From: DYCT01 sp051875715
Lineage (GTDB): Bacteria; Bacteroidota; Bacteroidia; Bacteroidales; Bacteroidaceae
Assembly (NCBI GenBank): GCA_051875715.1
Contig: JBJEHD010000037.1
Span: forward strand, 1 to 63,652
Reading direction: 5' to 3'
Length of the DNA stretch: 63,652 nt
Shown piece by piece: positions 42,444-51,919 of this stretch (its first letter is position 1; each line of letters opens with the position of its first letter). The position numbers and the translations under genes are program-made. Below the pieces are notes generated by a model that searched no databases, was not told where the DNA came from, and was given only the letters and a program-made list of their open reading frames with translations.

Positions 42444-44627
42444 TTATGGCCTGTCTGATTCGTTTGTCCCCCATGAAGACGGCTCGGGACCCATTGTCAG
42501 TTCCAATGTTCCTCCTTGAAGGATTATCTCATGTGTGATGTAGGAACGGGTGTAAGGGTGTCCGTTGAGTGCTGCATATTGGATATAACAATTTTGTTGA
42601 CTGTTGTTGTGGGTGACTATTCGGAATTGCTTGCCTTCTGCTACGCGGATGATAGCTTCGTCGAAAAGAGGTGATCCGATGACATATTTCCCTCCGGCGG
42701 GTTCCACCTGATACAGGCCGATGGCAGAGAGTACATACCAGGCAGACATTTGGCCGACGTCTTCGTTTCCGCATAGTCCGGCGGGGTCGTCGTGATAGAG
42801 GGTGGTCATGACCTTACGCAGCAAAGGTGCGGCTTTCCACGGCATCCCGGCATAGTTGTAAAGGTAGATGACGTGATGGCTTGGCTCGTTCCCGTGGGCG
42901 TATTGCCCAATCATTCCGCTGATGTCGGGAGAAGCGTCTTCTCCTAAGTCCCCCTCGGCAATGAAAAGAGAATCGAGCTTCTCGACAAAGGGCTTCTCTC
43001 CTCCGAAAAGGTCAATTAGTCCGTGCGCTTGATGTGGCACCAACCAAATGTATTGCCAGGCGTTCCCCTCTGTGTAATCGCCTTTCCTGTGCTCGGTGTA
43101 GAAGGGGCTGAAAGGCTGACTGAAATGTCCATCTGAATCGACTCCTCTCATAAATCCGGTTTCCTTGTCGAAGTATCGGGCGTAGGTGTTGCTTCGGTTA
43201 GTGAACAGTGTGGCCTCCTTCTGACGTCCCAGTTTCTCGGCTACGAGGGCAATACAAGCATCGGCCAGTGCATACTCCAAACCTTTTGCTACGGTTTCGT
43301 AAGTTGGGTCTTTATCGCATGGGATATAGTTGTGGTGTTGAAGCAGATCCAGTGATCGCTCGTTAAGCAGCGCTGATTGCACCATGGCCTGAAGGGCGGC
43401 TGTTTGGTTCATAGGTGTTCCTTTAAGAAGCATGTCGGCCAGCACGGGGATGGCGGGATTGCCTATCATGCAGTTTGTTTCGCATCCCATCAGGTGCCAT
43501 ACGGGCAATTTCCCTTGTTCCTGACAGATGTGAAGCAGCGTTTCCGCCCAGTCGTGCAGGCGTTCCGGGTGGATCAGCGTGGCCAATGGGTGGGCGGCCC
43601 TATAGGTGTCCCATAACGACCAAGTGGTGTAGTTGGTGAAGTCTGCATTGCGGTGAATTTCGCCATCTGCTCCACGATAATCGCCGTTTACATCGCAAAA
43701 CACGGAGGGTGCTACCATGGTGTGGTAGAGCGAGGTGTAGAAGATACGTCGGGCGGTGGAATCGTTCGTGGATATCTGTATCTTCCTCAGTTGCTCGTTC
43801 CAAAGATTGTCGGCTTGGGTTGCTACATGGTCGAAGTCCCAATCAGGATTTTCCTGGTTGAGGTTGAGTTGCGCATTGTCTGAACTGACGGGCGAAAGCC
43901 CAACTTTGAGCAGGAGTTTTTTATCTGCCGGAACGAAGGATAGGACGACGGCTCCTGCGTCCTCAACCTGCAGGGATGAGACAGGGGAAGAGAATTGGGC
44001 GGCAAAAAAAACTTTTTGGTCGGAAGCCCATCCGTGAGAAAAACGAAAACCTGTGATGGCTGTGTCTCCCTGCATATTGTAACGGTATTCTGTGGGGGTG
44101 TCCCATCCGATTCCTTGGTGGAGATCAAGACGTAAGTGCAGCGTGTCTTGGTCGCGGGTTAAACGGTAGCGGTGGAAGCCTGTTCGTGCTGTAGCAGTCA
44201 ACTCGACCGAAACACCTTCATCGTCCAATGAAATGGCGTAATAGCCTGGACGTGCCTGCTCGTTTGTGTGGGTGAAATGAACCTGGCGTTGGGAAGGTTG
44301 GCTGACTGGCAGAAAAGCGATGTCTCCCAATTCGCCAATGCCTGTTCCACTGAGGTGCATATGGCTGAAACCTATCAAGATGGAGTCGGAGTGATGGTAG
44401 CCCGAACACCAATCCCATCCGCGACAGGGCTGCGTGGGCCCTAATTGGACAAATCCGAAGGGAATGTTGGCGCCAAGAAAGACATGTCCGTGGTCGCCGG
44501 TACCGATGAATGGATTTACATACTGTGTGAGTGGAAACGGTTGGTCGTCTGCCGAAGTGCAGCATGTGCAGGCGGTTAAGAGGCAAACCCCAAAACAGAT
44601 TCCGAAAAATTTCCTTGTTCTTTTCAT
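42444..44627 (-). CDS. GH92 family alpha-mannosidase lipoprotein
   Basis: 727 residues. The signal ends in LTAC (Cys20), so it is probably a lipoprotein. GH92 signatures: YVNPFIGTGDHGHVFLGA at the N-terminus, SGYHHSDS, GFSHMHLSGTG, DYTEGNAWQY (catalytic Glu region), GNEPSHHVIYLYNY and DVGQMSAWYVLSAIGLY. These enzymes remove alpha-1,2/1,3-mannose from N-glycans or fungal mannans in a Ca-dependent way. No SusC/D pair is nearby. It diverges from the PL9 gene between the two tRNA-Val repeats. Confidence 0.95.
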   Translation of the reverse strand: MKRTRKFFGICFGVCLLTACTCCTSADDQPFPLTQYVNPFIGTGDHGHVFLGANIPFGFVQLGPTQPCRGWDWCSGYHHSDSILIGFSHMHLSGTGIGELGDIAFLPVSQPSQRQVHFTHTNEQARPGYYAISLDDEGVSVELTATARTGFHRYRLTRDQDTLHLRLDLHQGIGWDTPTEYRYNMQGDTAITGFRFSHGWASDQKVFFAAQFSSPVSSLQVEDAGAVVLSFVPADKKLLLKVGLSPVSSDNAQLNLNQENPDWDFDHVATQADNLWNEQLRKIQISTNDSTARRIFYTSLYHTMVAPSVFCDVNGDYRGADGEIHRNADFTNYTTWSLWDTYRAAHPLATLIHPERLHDWAETLLHICQEQGKLPVWHLMGCETNCMIGNPAIPVLADMLLKGTPMNQTAALQAMVQSALLNERSLDLLQHHNYIPCDKDPTYETVAKGLEYALADACIALVAEKLGRQKEATLFTNRSNTYARYFDKETGFMRGVDSDGHFSQPFSPFYTEHRKGDYTEGNAWQYIWLVPHQAHGLIDLFGGEKPFVEKLDSLFIAEGDLGEDASPDISGMIGQYAHGNEPSHHVIYLYNYAGMPWKAAPLLRKVMTTLYHDDPAGLCGNEDVGQMSAWYVLSAIGLYQVEPAGGKYVIGSPLFDEAIIRVAEGKQFRIVTHNNSQQNCYIQYAALNGHPYTRSYITHEIILQGGTLELTMGPEPSSWGTNESDRP

Positions 44628-44655
44628 AGCTGGATTTATAGAATAAGATATGAGG

Positions 44656-44663
44656 CAAAGGTA
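44656..44663 (-). promoter_or_regulatory. -7 element of the GH92 gene
   Basis: The complement reads TACCTTTG, about 28 bp before the start codon. No clear -33 box. Confidence 0.5.
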
Positions 44664-44859
44664 GTAAAATCTGCAGAAGTGGGATCCTGTGATGTGCGAT
44701 TATATTAAAAGGAGTAATGGGGTGTACGAGGCAAGCAAGTAAGAAGATAGCATAGAGAATGATTGAAATAGGCGAATATTTGGTTTTGTGTTGATTGACT
44801 TTTGCTGGAAAAGAAAATATTTCATTCCTTCGTTTCGATGTTAACATAAATCGAAATAA

Positions 44860-46920
44860 ATGAAAAAGTATTGGGTGATATTGCTGATGCAAGTGCAATT
44901 TGTCGTAGCGTGGGGCGCAACGACGATTAAAGAAACGTTTGCCACATTCAGTGGGACTTATGGTACGGCTACTGTGGTTAGTCTGCCGTCGGGTGATTGG
45001 ACCATGTGTGGGGTGGCTGCGAATCAGTCGAATGGTGTTGTGGCGGTGAAATGCAATGCGAATAATGCATACTTAATTTCTCCCCGATTTGAAAATTTGG
45101 TCAAGGTTTCATTCGCTTACAGATCGGGCGGCAGCAATAAAAAGGTACATGTTGATTGTACGGTCGATGGCGGTGCCACATGGATGCCACTTGATGAATT
45201 TACCATTGCTTCTTCCTCGTCGTCGTATGCGACTTATACAAAGTCGCTCTTGCTGGAGGATGCAACGGGGGTACAGGTGCGGGTCTTCTCTGTCTCGTCG
45301 AACGTATACATCAAGGATTTTGTAGCAACGCTGGATGCAGAGGGCGCAGGAGGGGAAGAGCCCATTCCGAGCGATCCTACGTACGACCCGGCTGGGGTGC
45401 CTGTTCCGACAAAACCGTTTGTGGAGGCAGTGAACACTTATTATATATCTCCCAAGGGAAACGACGAGACGGGGAATGGTTCAATGGAGGCTCCGTGGTA
45501 CAATATCGCTGTGGCATATGATGCCGCACAACCAGGCGATCACATCGTTTGCCGGGGAGGTACGTACCATATCAGCAAGTATGGAACGGATGGGAAACTG
45601 ACCGTCCGTATGAATAAAAAGGCTACGAGCGACCGGCCTATCACAATCCGTTCTTATGAGGATGAAATTCCGGTGTTTGACTTCGAACAGCAGTTGTTGG
45701 ATTGTAACCGAGATCGCTCAAAAGTGGGCGATAGAGGCATCATGCTGACGGGAAATCATCATGTGCTGTTTGGCATTCATGTAATGCATGCGGCCGATAA
45801 TGGCATCAAGTTGGAAGGCTCGTACAACCGCATAGAGCGCTGTGTGTTCTCCTATAACTTGGATACTGGGCTGCAATTGGGCTTTGGACATGATTTCTCG
45901 GCTTCATTTCCGGGAATTTCGCACAATGACGGGACGTATTGTGCATACAATGACATTGCCGATTGCGATTCACACCATAATTGCGATTTTGACATGAATT
46001 ATGGATCGGATGCCGATGGCTTTGCTTGCAAGATGCACAATGGGATAGGCAATCGGTTCATCCGATGCCGGGCATGGCACAATAGCGACGATGCTTGGGA
46101 CCTTTATGAGACGGACTACAGTGTAGTGATGGCCGAATGTTGGGCTTGGGAGTCTGGAAAGGCTTCCGACCATTTGTGGGTGAAAGATTATCTGGATGGA
46201 AGCGCCTCTTTTTCAGGAAACGGGAACGGTATCAAACTGGGTGGAAATGGATCTGGTGGATCATCCAAGGGAGTTCACTATGCTTATAACTGCATATCGT
46301 TCGGACATAATAAGACGTCTTCGGTAAAAGGGTTCGACTGTAATAGCCATAAAGATGGCCACGTGCTGATTGGTTGCTTGGGCTTCGATTGTGGTTATGA
46401 CTTTATGTTTGAGTCGGGAGGGTCGGATGAGAAAACGGCTTTCTACAACAATGTGTGTTTGGGCCGGCAAGAAATATGTGTTGGATCGGATGCATATAAT
46501 GCCGTCTGTACGCCTCCATCGAAGAATGCCTGGTCGGTTCATTTGCTTACAGGTGTGACAAAGGACGATTTCGTATCGCTTTCGGAGGAAGATGCTCTGA
46601 AACCCCGTTCGGCGGATGGTTCATTGCCTCGGGAATTTGGCCGTATCAGACCGGATAGCCGTTTGGTCGATGCGGGTTCTTCGCAATATGGCCTTCCGGA
46701 GGAATTGCTTGCTGATTTTCCGTTCCTGCGTCAGGAGGTAAGTGGAAACCAGCGTGATATGGGGCCTTATGAGTACGTGAATCCTGACCCGTTGTCCATC
46801 CGTGGTGTGCGGACGGGAAACAGCAAGGACGCGCGGATGTATAACCTTTATGGGCAACCCGTAGACGAACATTATAAAGGAATCGTGATAAAAGAGGGAA
46901 AATGTTGTTGGGTGTGGTAA
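44860..46920 (+). CDS. Exported PL9-type pectate lyase with truncated sorting-like tail
   Basis: 686 residues. Signal peptide (MKKYWVILL to AWGA), an N-terminal beta-sandwich (about 20-160), then a right-handed beta helix from about 190 beginning YYISPKGND. PL9 core motifs are visible: DNGIKLEGSYNRIE, GSDADGFACKMHNG, CRAWHNSDDAWDLYE (Ca-binding Asp residues) and NGNGIKLGGNG with the presumed catalytic Lys. The C-terminus (MYNLYGQPVDEHYKGIVI) resembles the Por-secretion-type tails often found on Bacteroidetes carbohydrate enzymes, but in shortened form. It likely cleaves polygalacturonate outside the inner membrane. Confidence 0.9.
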   Translation: MKKYWVILLMQVQFVVAWGATTIKETFATFSGTYGTATVVSLPSGDWTMCGVAANQSNGVVAVKCNANNAYLISPRFENLVKVSFAYRSGGSNKKVHVDCTVDGGATWMPLDEFTIASSSSSYATYTKSLLLEDATGVQVRVFSVSSNVYIKDFVATLDAEGAGGEEPIPSDPTYDPAGVPVPTKPFVEAVNTYYISPKGNDETGNGSMEAPWYNIAVAYDAAQPGDHIVCRGGTYHISKYGTDGKLTVRMNKKATSDRPITIRSYEDEIPVFDFEQQLLDCNRDRSKVGDRGIMLTGNHHVLFGIHVMHAADNGIKLEGSYNRIERCVFSYNLDTGLQLGFGHDFSASFPGISHNDGTYCAYNDIADCDSHHNCDFDMNYGSDADGFACKMHNGIGNRFIRCRAWHNSDDAWDLYETDYSVVMAECWAWESGKASDHLWVKDYLDGSASFSGNGNGIKLGGNGSGGSSKGVHYAYNCISFGHNKTSSVKGFDCNSHKDGHVLIGCLGFDCGYDFMFESGGSDEKTAFYNNVCLGRQEICVGSDAYNAVCTPPSKNAWSVHLLTGVTKDDFVSLSEEDALKPRSADGSLPREFGRIRPDSRLVDAGSSQYGLPEELLADFPFLRQEVSGNQRDMGPYEYVNPDPLSIRGVRTGNSKDARMYNLYGQPVDEHYKGIVIKEGKCCWVW

Positions 46921-47095
46921 AGGGTTAAGGAGATTCGCCTCGAGGGGGATGGGAGGGAAATGTGAGACCTTTTATTGCCTGATAAAGAGATAATTCAAGG
47001 ATGTGAGTTGAAAAAGATGAAAAAATAATTTGTGGAATGCTTGCGAGTTTCAAAATAATGCGTACCTTTGCATCGCTTTTGAAACGAAAGAGCAA

Positions 47096-47170
47096 GGGCG
47101 TTTAGCTCAGCTGGTTCAGAGCATCTGCCTTACAAGCAGAGGGTCGGGGGTTCGAATCCCTCAACGCCCA
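47096..47170 (+). tRNA. tRNA-Val (anticodon TAC), copy 2
   Basis: Identical in all 75 nt to the gene at 42237-42311; -7 element TACCTTTG at 47063-47070. Confidence 0.97.
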
Positions 47171-47175
47171 CAAGG

Positions 47176-47206
47176 ACGAGTAGCCAATACGGTTGCTCGT
47201 CTTTTT
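47176..47206 (+). terminator. Terminator of tRNA-Val copy 2
   Basis: ACGAGTAGCC / GGTTGCTCGT stem with wobble pairs, followed by CTTTTT. Confidence 0.85.
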
Positions 47207-47311
47207 CTTTATGTGTCTATGGGTTTGTTCCCCTGAACTTTTTGAATTGCATACGTGTTAATATGGAAATAAAATGTTTCTTTTGCATTTCATTACGATG
47301 ATAGACATTTC

Positions 47312-50300
47312 ATGGCTCGAAGAATATTGCGATTGACGGCATGGGTTTTACTGACGCCCTTGCTCTTGTTCCTGCTTGTTTTTGCATTGTTGTATGTGCC
47401 ACCTATCCAGAGTTTCATTCGGGAGAAAACTACGACAATGGCATCGGAGGCTACTGGGATGCAAATCGGTATACGTAGCATTCGGTTGGCTTTCCCATTG
47501 GATTTGCGAGTGCAAGGAGTGGAGGTGGTTGATATTCCTGACACCTTGATTCGCGCTGAGGAATTGCGCATCAAGGTGCAAATGTTGCCGTTGTTCCTTC
47601 AGAGGCTGGAGATTGATGGAGTCGCTTTGAAAGAGGTGCACGTCAATACGGCCTCGCTGATAGAGGGGGTACACGTAGAAGGTTCGTTGGGTCATTTCGA
47701 TTTGCGATCGCATGGTGTCGACCTCAGCAAGGAAACAGTCGTACTAAATCGGGTTGCTTTGTCGGACGCTCGTCTGCGCGTCTGTTTGAATGATACAACC
47801 TCGGCAGAACCGGATACTGCTGACACGGAAATACGATGGAAGATACGTTTGCATGAACTACGTTTGGAGCGCATAGAGGCCGATGTGGATATGCCGGCAG
47901 ACAGCATGGCCTTGCGTGCAGTCATTGGGGCTGGGCATGTAAGGGAAGGTTTGGCTGATTTGGGGATTGGACGCTATGAATTAGAGGAGTTGAGCCTGTC
48001 TGACGGTGAAGTCCGCTATGATTTAGGCGAAAGAAATATTTGTGCGGGCTTTGATTCTAATCACATTTGGTTGCGGCGTCTACAGATGGAATTGGCTGAT
48101 TTGTCTTATCAAGGCACGTCGGCAACAGCTTCCATTCGGACTCTGAGTATGGAGGAACGGAGTGGGTTGAATCTGGTCTCGCTGACGGGAGAGTTGACGG
48201 CTGATTCAAGCCGAATACGTGTTCCGTTCTTGAGGCTGAAGACTCCGTATTCGTATGCGAATCTGATGGCAATGGCCGAATGGCGTTTGGTTGACAACCT
48301 GCAAGAAGGAATGATGTCGGTTCAGATGGATGCCGATTTTGGAAAGGAGGATCTGATGCTTTTCCTGGGACATTTATCGGATGATTTTCATCGGGCATAT
48401 CCATATCGCCCATTGATGCTGAAGGCCGACGTCGATGGTAATATGGCACGTCTGAACATAAATCAGTTGCGCGCAGAACTGCCGGGCGCATTTCGAGCGG
48501 AGATAAAAGGTAAAGCCGCAGCGTTGTTGGACAGTGTGGCGCGAACTGGAAGCATGGAATGCAAAGTCCGTACGGGAGATTTGAACTTTTTACTGACTTT
48601 GTTGGATGAAGCATCGCGACAAACGTTGGCTGTCCCTTTGTCCATGTCGTTGGACGGACAGGCGTCGATGAAAGGAGAACGCTACGAAGCGAATCTCCAT
48701 TTTCAAGAGAATCAGGCAAAGGTTGATTTGTGTGGCTATATGGATGGACGGTCGGAGTCTTACGAGGCAACCTTGGATGTGGACAGTCTTATGCTAACCG
48801 ATTTTTTACCGAAGGATTCGTTGCGTAGATTGTCAGCGCGGCTGAAGGCAAAGGGGGTGGGATTTGATCCCTTCTCCCACCGTACCAGGATGGAGGCCGA
48901 AGTAGAAGTGGATGAATTCTCTTACGGGAATTTTGACTTATCGGATGTGGCGCTGAAAGCATCGCTGACTGATTGTCGGGCCGATGCAACTTTAGGATGT
49001 CACAATTCGCAGGTTGACATGGATTCAAGGTTGATGGCTCTGTTTGAAAAGAACAAGGTGAGTGCCAAATTGGACTTGGACATGTGGAACGCCGATTTGT
49101 ATGCCATGAAACTGATGGAAACTCCGCTCGATCTGGGCTTTTCATTGCGAATGCAGGCGGCTTCGAATCTGGAACAGACTCATCAAGTAGAGGGTTCAAT
49201 GAGCGATATACGGATGCAGTTGGCACAAGGGGCCTTCCAGCCCAAAAACATTTATCTGGATGCATTTACCGATTGCGATACCGTGCAGGCACGGGTCCGT
49301 GCTGGCGATATGGAGATTTCGTTGGCTGCCGGCGATGGGATGGAGGTCTTGCTGGCTCAAACGACGTCTTTCATGGATGTGTTGAATGAACAATTGGAAA
49401 GTAGGCAACTGAATCAGGCAGAATTGAAGACGTATTTCCCTCGTTTGTGTCTGCGCGTGTCGGCTGGAACTGACAATCCATTAAGCAATACGCTGACGGG
49501 TTTCAGCGGGGCGGATTTCCAGGAACTGTTAGTGGATGTGGACACCTCGCCTGACGAAGGAATCCATGCTGACGGTCATATATATGCGTTGGGTATAGAT
49601 AGTTTGCAACTGGATACTATTTACATTCGAATGCGACAAGATACGGCCTGCATCCGGATGCAGGCTGGTGCGATAAATGGGCCACAGAACAAACAAATCT
49701 CTTTCCGCTCATTGGCGGAAGGAGAATTAGGAAATAACAGAATGAACCTGTTGCTGCAATATTTCAATGCGGAGGGAGATTTGGGAGTCAATTTAGGTCT
49801 GCGGGCCATGATGCGTCGGGAGGGTGTTTCTTTCCATTTCTATCCGGAATCGCCGACTGTGGTGTATCGGCCCTTCTATCTGAATCCACGTAATTTCATC
49901 TACGTAGGCAAAGACATGCACGTACGGGCCAATGTGTCTTTGCTTGACTCGGCAGGTACGGGTGTGAAACTCTATTCGTTGCCTTGCGATACTACGGTGT
50001 TGCAGGACATGGCTTTGGAGATAAGGCGCATCGAATTGGCCGATATCTGTGAAATCGCACCATACATTCCCAAGTTGAGTGGCTTATTTACGGCTGAAAC
50101 ACATTTGGTGCAAACGCAGCAATCCATCCAGTTGGCAGCCGACGTCCAGATGAAGGATTTCTGCTATGAAGGCAGTCGGTTAGGAGACATGGGTCTGGAG
50201 GCCGTATATCTTCCCGGAGAAGGAGGAGAGCATTACGTGGATGCCCGATTGAGCCACGAAGGTAGGGAAGTGTTGGGCGTAGGAGGCATGTATGATGCTT

Positions 50301-51919
50301 CGGGAGAAGGGGCATTGGATGCAGAGATTGAGGTGGTACGTTTCCCTCTGTGTCTGGCTGATGGATTCGTGCCTGACCGAATGGCACAGCTGAAGGGATA
50401 TCTCAACGGAGAACTGAATGTGCAGGGGCCCTTAGACAAGCCAACGATGAATGGCGAGTTACGGCTGGATTCCGCAGCAACTCAGTTGCCCCAGTTTGGC
50501 GTGCGATTGCGAATGGATTCTCAGCCGCTTCGTGTACAGAATAATAAACTCGTGTTTGATAAGTATCGCATCTATACGAGGGGCGAGAATCCGTTCATTG
50601 TTGACGGCCAGATTGATATGAATAATTTTATAGACATGACGGCTGATTTGCGTCTGATGGCTCAAAATTATGAATTGATCAATGCTCCGAAATCGCGTGA
50701 GTCGATGCTTTATGGCAAAGTGTATGTTGATGTGTTTGCTCGAGTCAAGGGTGCTTTGGATGCCCCGCGGGTTCGCGGTAACATCAACTTGTTAGGCAAT
50801 ACCAATGTGACGTATGTGATGGGGGATTCGCCGCTGACGGCCGCTCAAGATCGTTTGGGCGAACTGGTGACGTTTGCCAACTTCAACGATACCACAACGG
50901 TGCTTCAAGAAGAACAACCGAAGGTGGCTTTGGGAGGTATGAACATGCTGATGGTGGTGCATGTCGATCAGGCGGCCAGGGTGAATGCTGAACTGAGTGC
51001 AGACGGGTCAGACTATGTCCGATTGGAGGGAGGTGGCGACTTGTCATTGCAGTACACCGAATATGAGGGACTCCGGCTGAATGGTCGGTACACCTTGTCA
51101 AGCGGACAGATGAAATATGCCTTGATAGTCGGGCTTAGCCGGGAGTTCTCTATCAAAAATGGAAGTTATGTGGATTTCAGCGGGGATCCGATGAATCCTA
51201 AACTGAACATCATAGCCATCTACAAGAATCGTACGTCGGTGACTGAAGATGATGCGCAACGGATGGTGACCTTTCATGCCAGCATCGCGATTACAAATAC
51301 GTTGGAGAACCTGGGACTGGCCTTTGATCTGGAAGCACCGGAGGACGGAACAATACAGAACGAGTTGGCTGCCATGTCGGATGAGGACCGTAGCCGGTTG
51401 GCTGTGACGATGATTGCTTTGGGCATATATCAAGGTGCCGGCTCGTCGGGATTTGACATGGGCAGCAGCATGAACTCGGTGTTGAATGGTGCGATAAAGG
51501 GAATTACCAACAACATCAAGGCTGTTGACATCAGTCTGGGCGTAGAAACCGGAGATAGGGGGGCGGGTAGTCATACAGACTATTCCTACCAGATATCCAA
51601 ACGTTTTTGGAATGATCGTTTTAACATCATTATTGGTGGAACCATTTCGACTGGAGAAAATGCTCAGCAGGGGCAACAGACCTTTATCGACAATATCTCG
51701 GTGGAATACAGACTTGATAATTCGGGAACGCGGTATGTTCGTCTGTTCCATGACAAGAACTATGACAGCATATTGGACGGTGAAGTGACAGAAACAGGTG
51801 TGGGCGTGGTGTTGAGGAAGAAGATGAACCGGTTGGGCGAATTGTTCATTTTCCGACGGAAGAAGAGTACAATGGTGCCTGCACCGCCAAAAGAGACAAA
51901 GCGAGATGAAAAGATGTAG
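47312..51919 (+). CDS. tamB: TamB-type translocation/assembly protein
   Basis: 1535 residues. One N-terminal membrane helix (about 7-29) is followed by a very long stretch of beta strands typical of AsmA/TamB lipid-transport bridges. The C-terminal DUF490 domain includes LRLNGRYTLSSGQMKY, GDPMNPKLNIIAIY and the ending FIDNISVEYRLDNSGTRYVRLF. It spans the periplasm between inner and outer membranes, moving phospholipid or assisting outer-membrane protein assembly. tamL begins 14 bp before its stop. Confidence 0.93.
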   Translation: MARRILRLTAWVLLTPLLLFLLVFALLYVPPIQSFIREKTTTMASEATGMQIGIRSIRLAFPLDLRVQGVEVVDIPDTLIRAEELRIKVQMLPLFLQRLEIDGVALKEVHVNTASLIEGVHVEGSLGHFDLRSHGVDLSKETVVLNRVALSDARLRVCLNDTTSAEPDTADTEIRWKIRLHELRLERIEADVDMPADSMALRAVIGAGHVREGLADLGIGRYELEELSLSDGEVRYDLGERNICAGFDSNHIWLRRLQMELADLSYQGTSATASIRTLSMEERSGLNLVSLTGELTADSSRIRVPFLRLKTPYSYANLMAMAEWRLVDNLQEGMMSVQMDADFGKEDLMLFLGHLSDDFHRAYPYRPLMLKADVDGNMARLNINQLRAELPGAFRAEIKGKAAALLDSVARTGSMECKVRTGDLNFLLTLLDEASRQTLAVPLSMSLDGQASMKGERYEANLHFQENQAKVDLCGYMDGRSESYEATLDVDSLMLTDFLPKDSLRRLSARLKAKGVGFDPFSHRTRMEAEVEVDEFSYGNFDLSDVALKASLTDCRADATLGCHNSQVDMDSRLMALFEKNKVSAKLDLDMWNADLYAMKLMETPLDLGFSLRMQAASNLEQTHQVEGSMSDIRMQLAQGAFQPKNIYLDAFTDCDTVQARVRAGDMEISLAAGDGMEVLLAQTTSFMDVLNEQLESRQLNQAELKTYFPRLCLRVSAGTDNPLSNTLTGFSGADFQELLVDVDTSPDEGIHADGHIYALGIDSLQLDTIYIRMRQDTACIRMQAGAINGPQNKQISFRSLAEGELGNNRMNLLLQYFNAEGDLGVNLGLRAMMRREGVSFHFYPESPTVVYRPFYLNPRNFIYVGKDMHVRANVSLLDSAGTGVKLYSLPCDTTVLQDMALEIRRIELADICEIAPYIPKLSGLFTAETHLVQTQQSIQLAADVQMKDFCYEGSRLGDMGLEAVYLPGEGGEHYVDARLSHEGREVLGVGGMYDASGEGALDAEIEVVRFPLCLADGFVPDRMAQLKGYLNGELNVQGPLDKPTMNGELRLDSAATQLPQFGVRLRMDSQPLRVQNNKLVFDKYRIYTRGENPFIVDGQIDMNNFIDMTADLRLMAQNYELINAPKSRESMLYGKVYVDVFARVKGALDAPRVRGNINLLGNTNVTYVMGDSPLTAAQDRLGELVTFANFNDTTTVLQEEQPKVALGGMNMLMVVHVDQAARVNAELSADGSDYVRLEGGGDLSLQYTEYEGLRLNGRYTLSSGQMKYALIVGLSREFSIKNGSYVDFSGDPMNPKLNIIAIYKNRTSVTEDDAQRMVTFHASIAITNTLENLGLAFDLEAPEDGTIQNELAAMSDEDRSRLAVTMIALGIYQGAGSSGFDMGSSMNSVLNGAIKGITNNIKAVDISLGVETGDRGAGSHTDYSYQISKRFWNDRFNIIIGGTISTGENAQQGQQTFIDNISVEYRLDNSGTRYVRLFHDKNYDSILDGEVTETGVGVVLRKKMNRLGELFIFRRKKSTMVPAPPKETKRDEKM

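Larger units (their letters stand above)
47021..47206. repeat. 186-bp direct repeat, copy 2 (tRNA-Val locus)
   Basis: Second copy of 42162-42347, at an offset of 4859 bp. Promoter, tRNA and terminator are all included. Confidence 0.95.

Noticed and set aside
42162..47206. Classical integrative element between the tRNA copies
   Set aside because: No integrase, relaxase or phage gene lies between them, and the repeats cover the whole tRNA locus rather than only a 3'-end att site.
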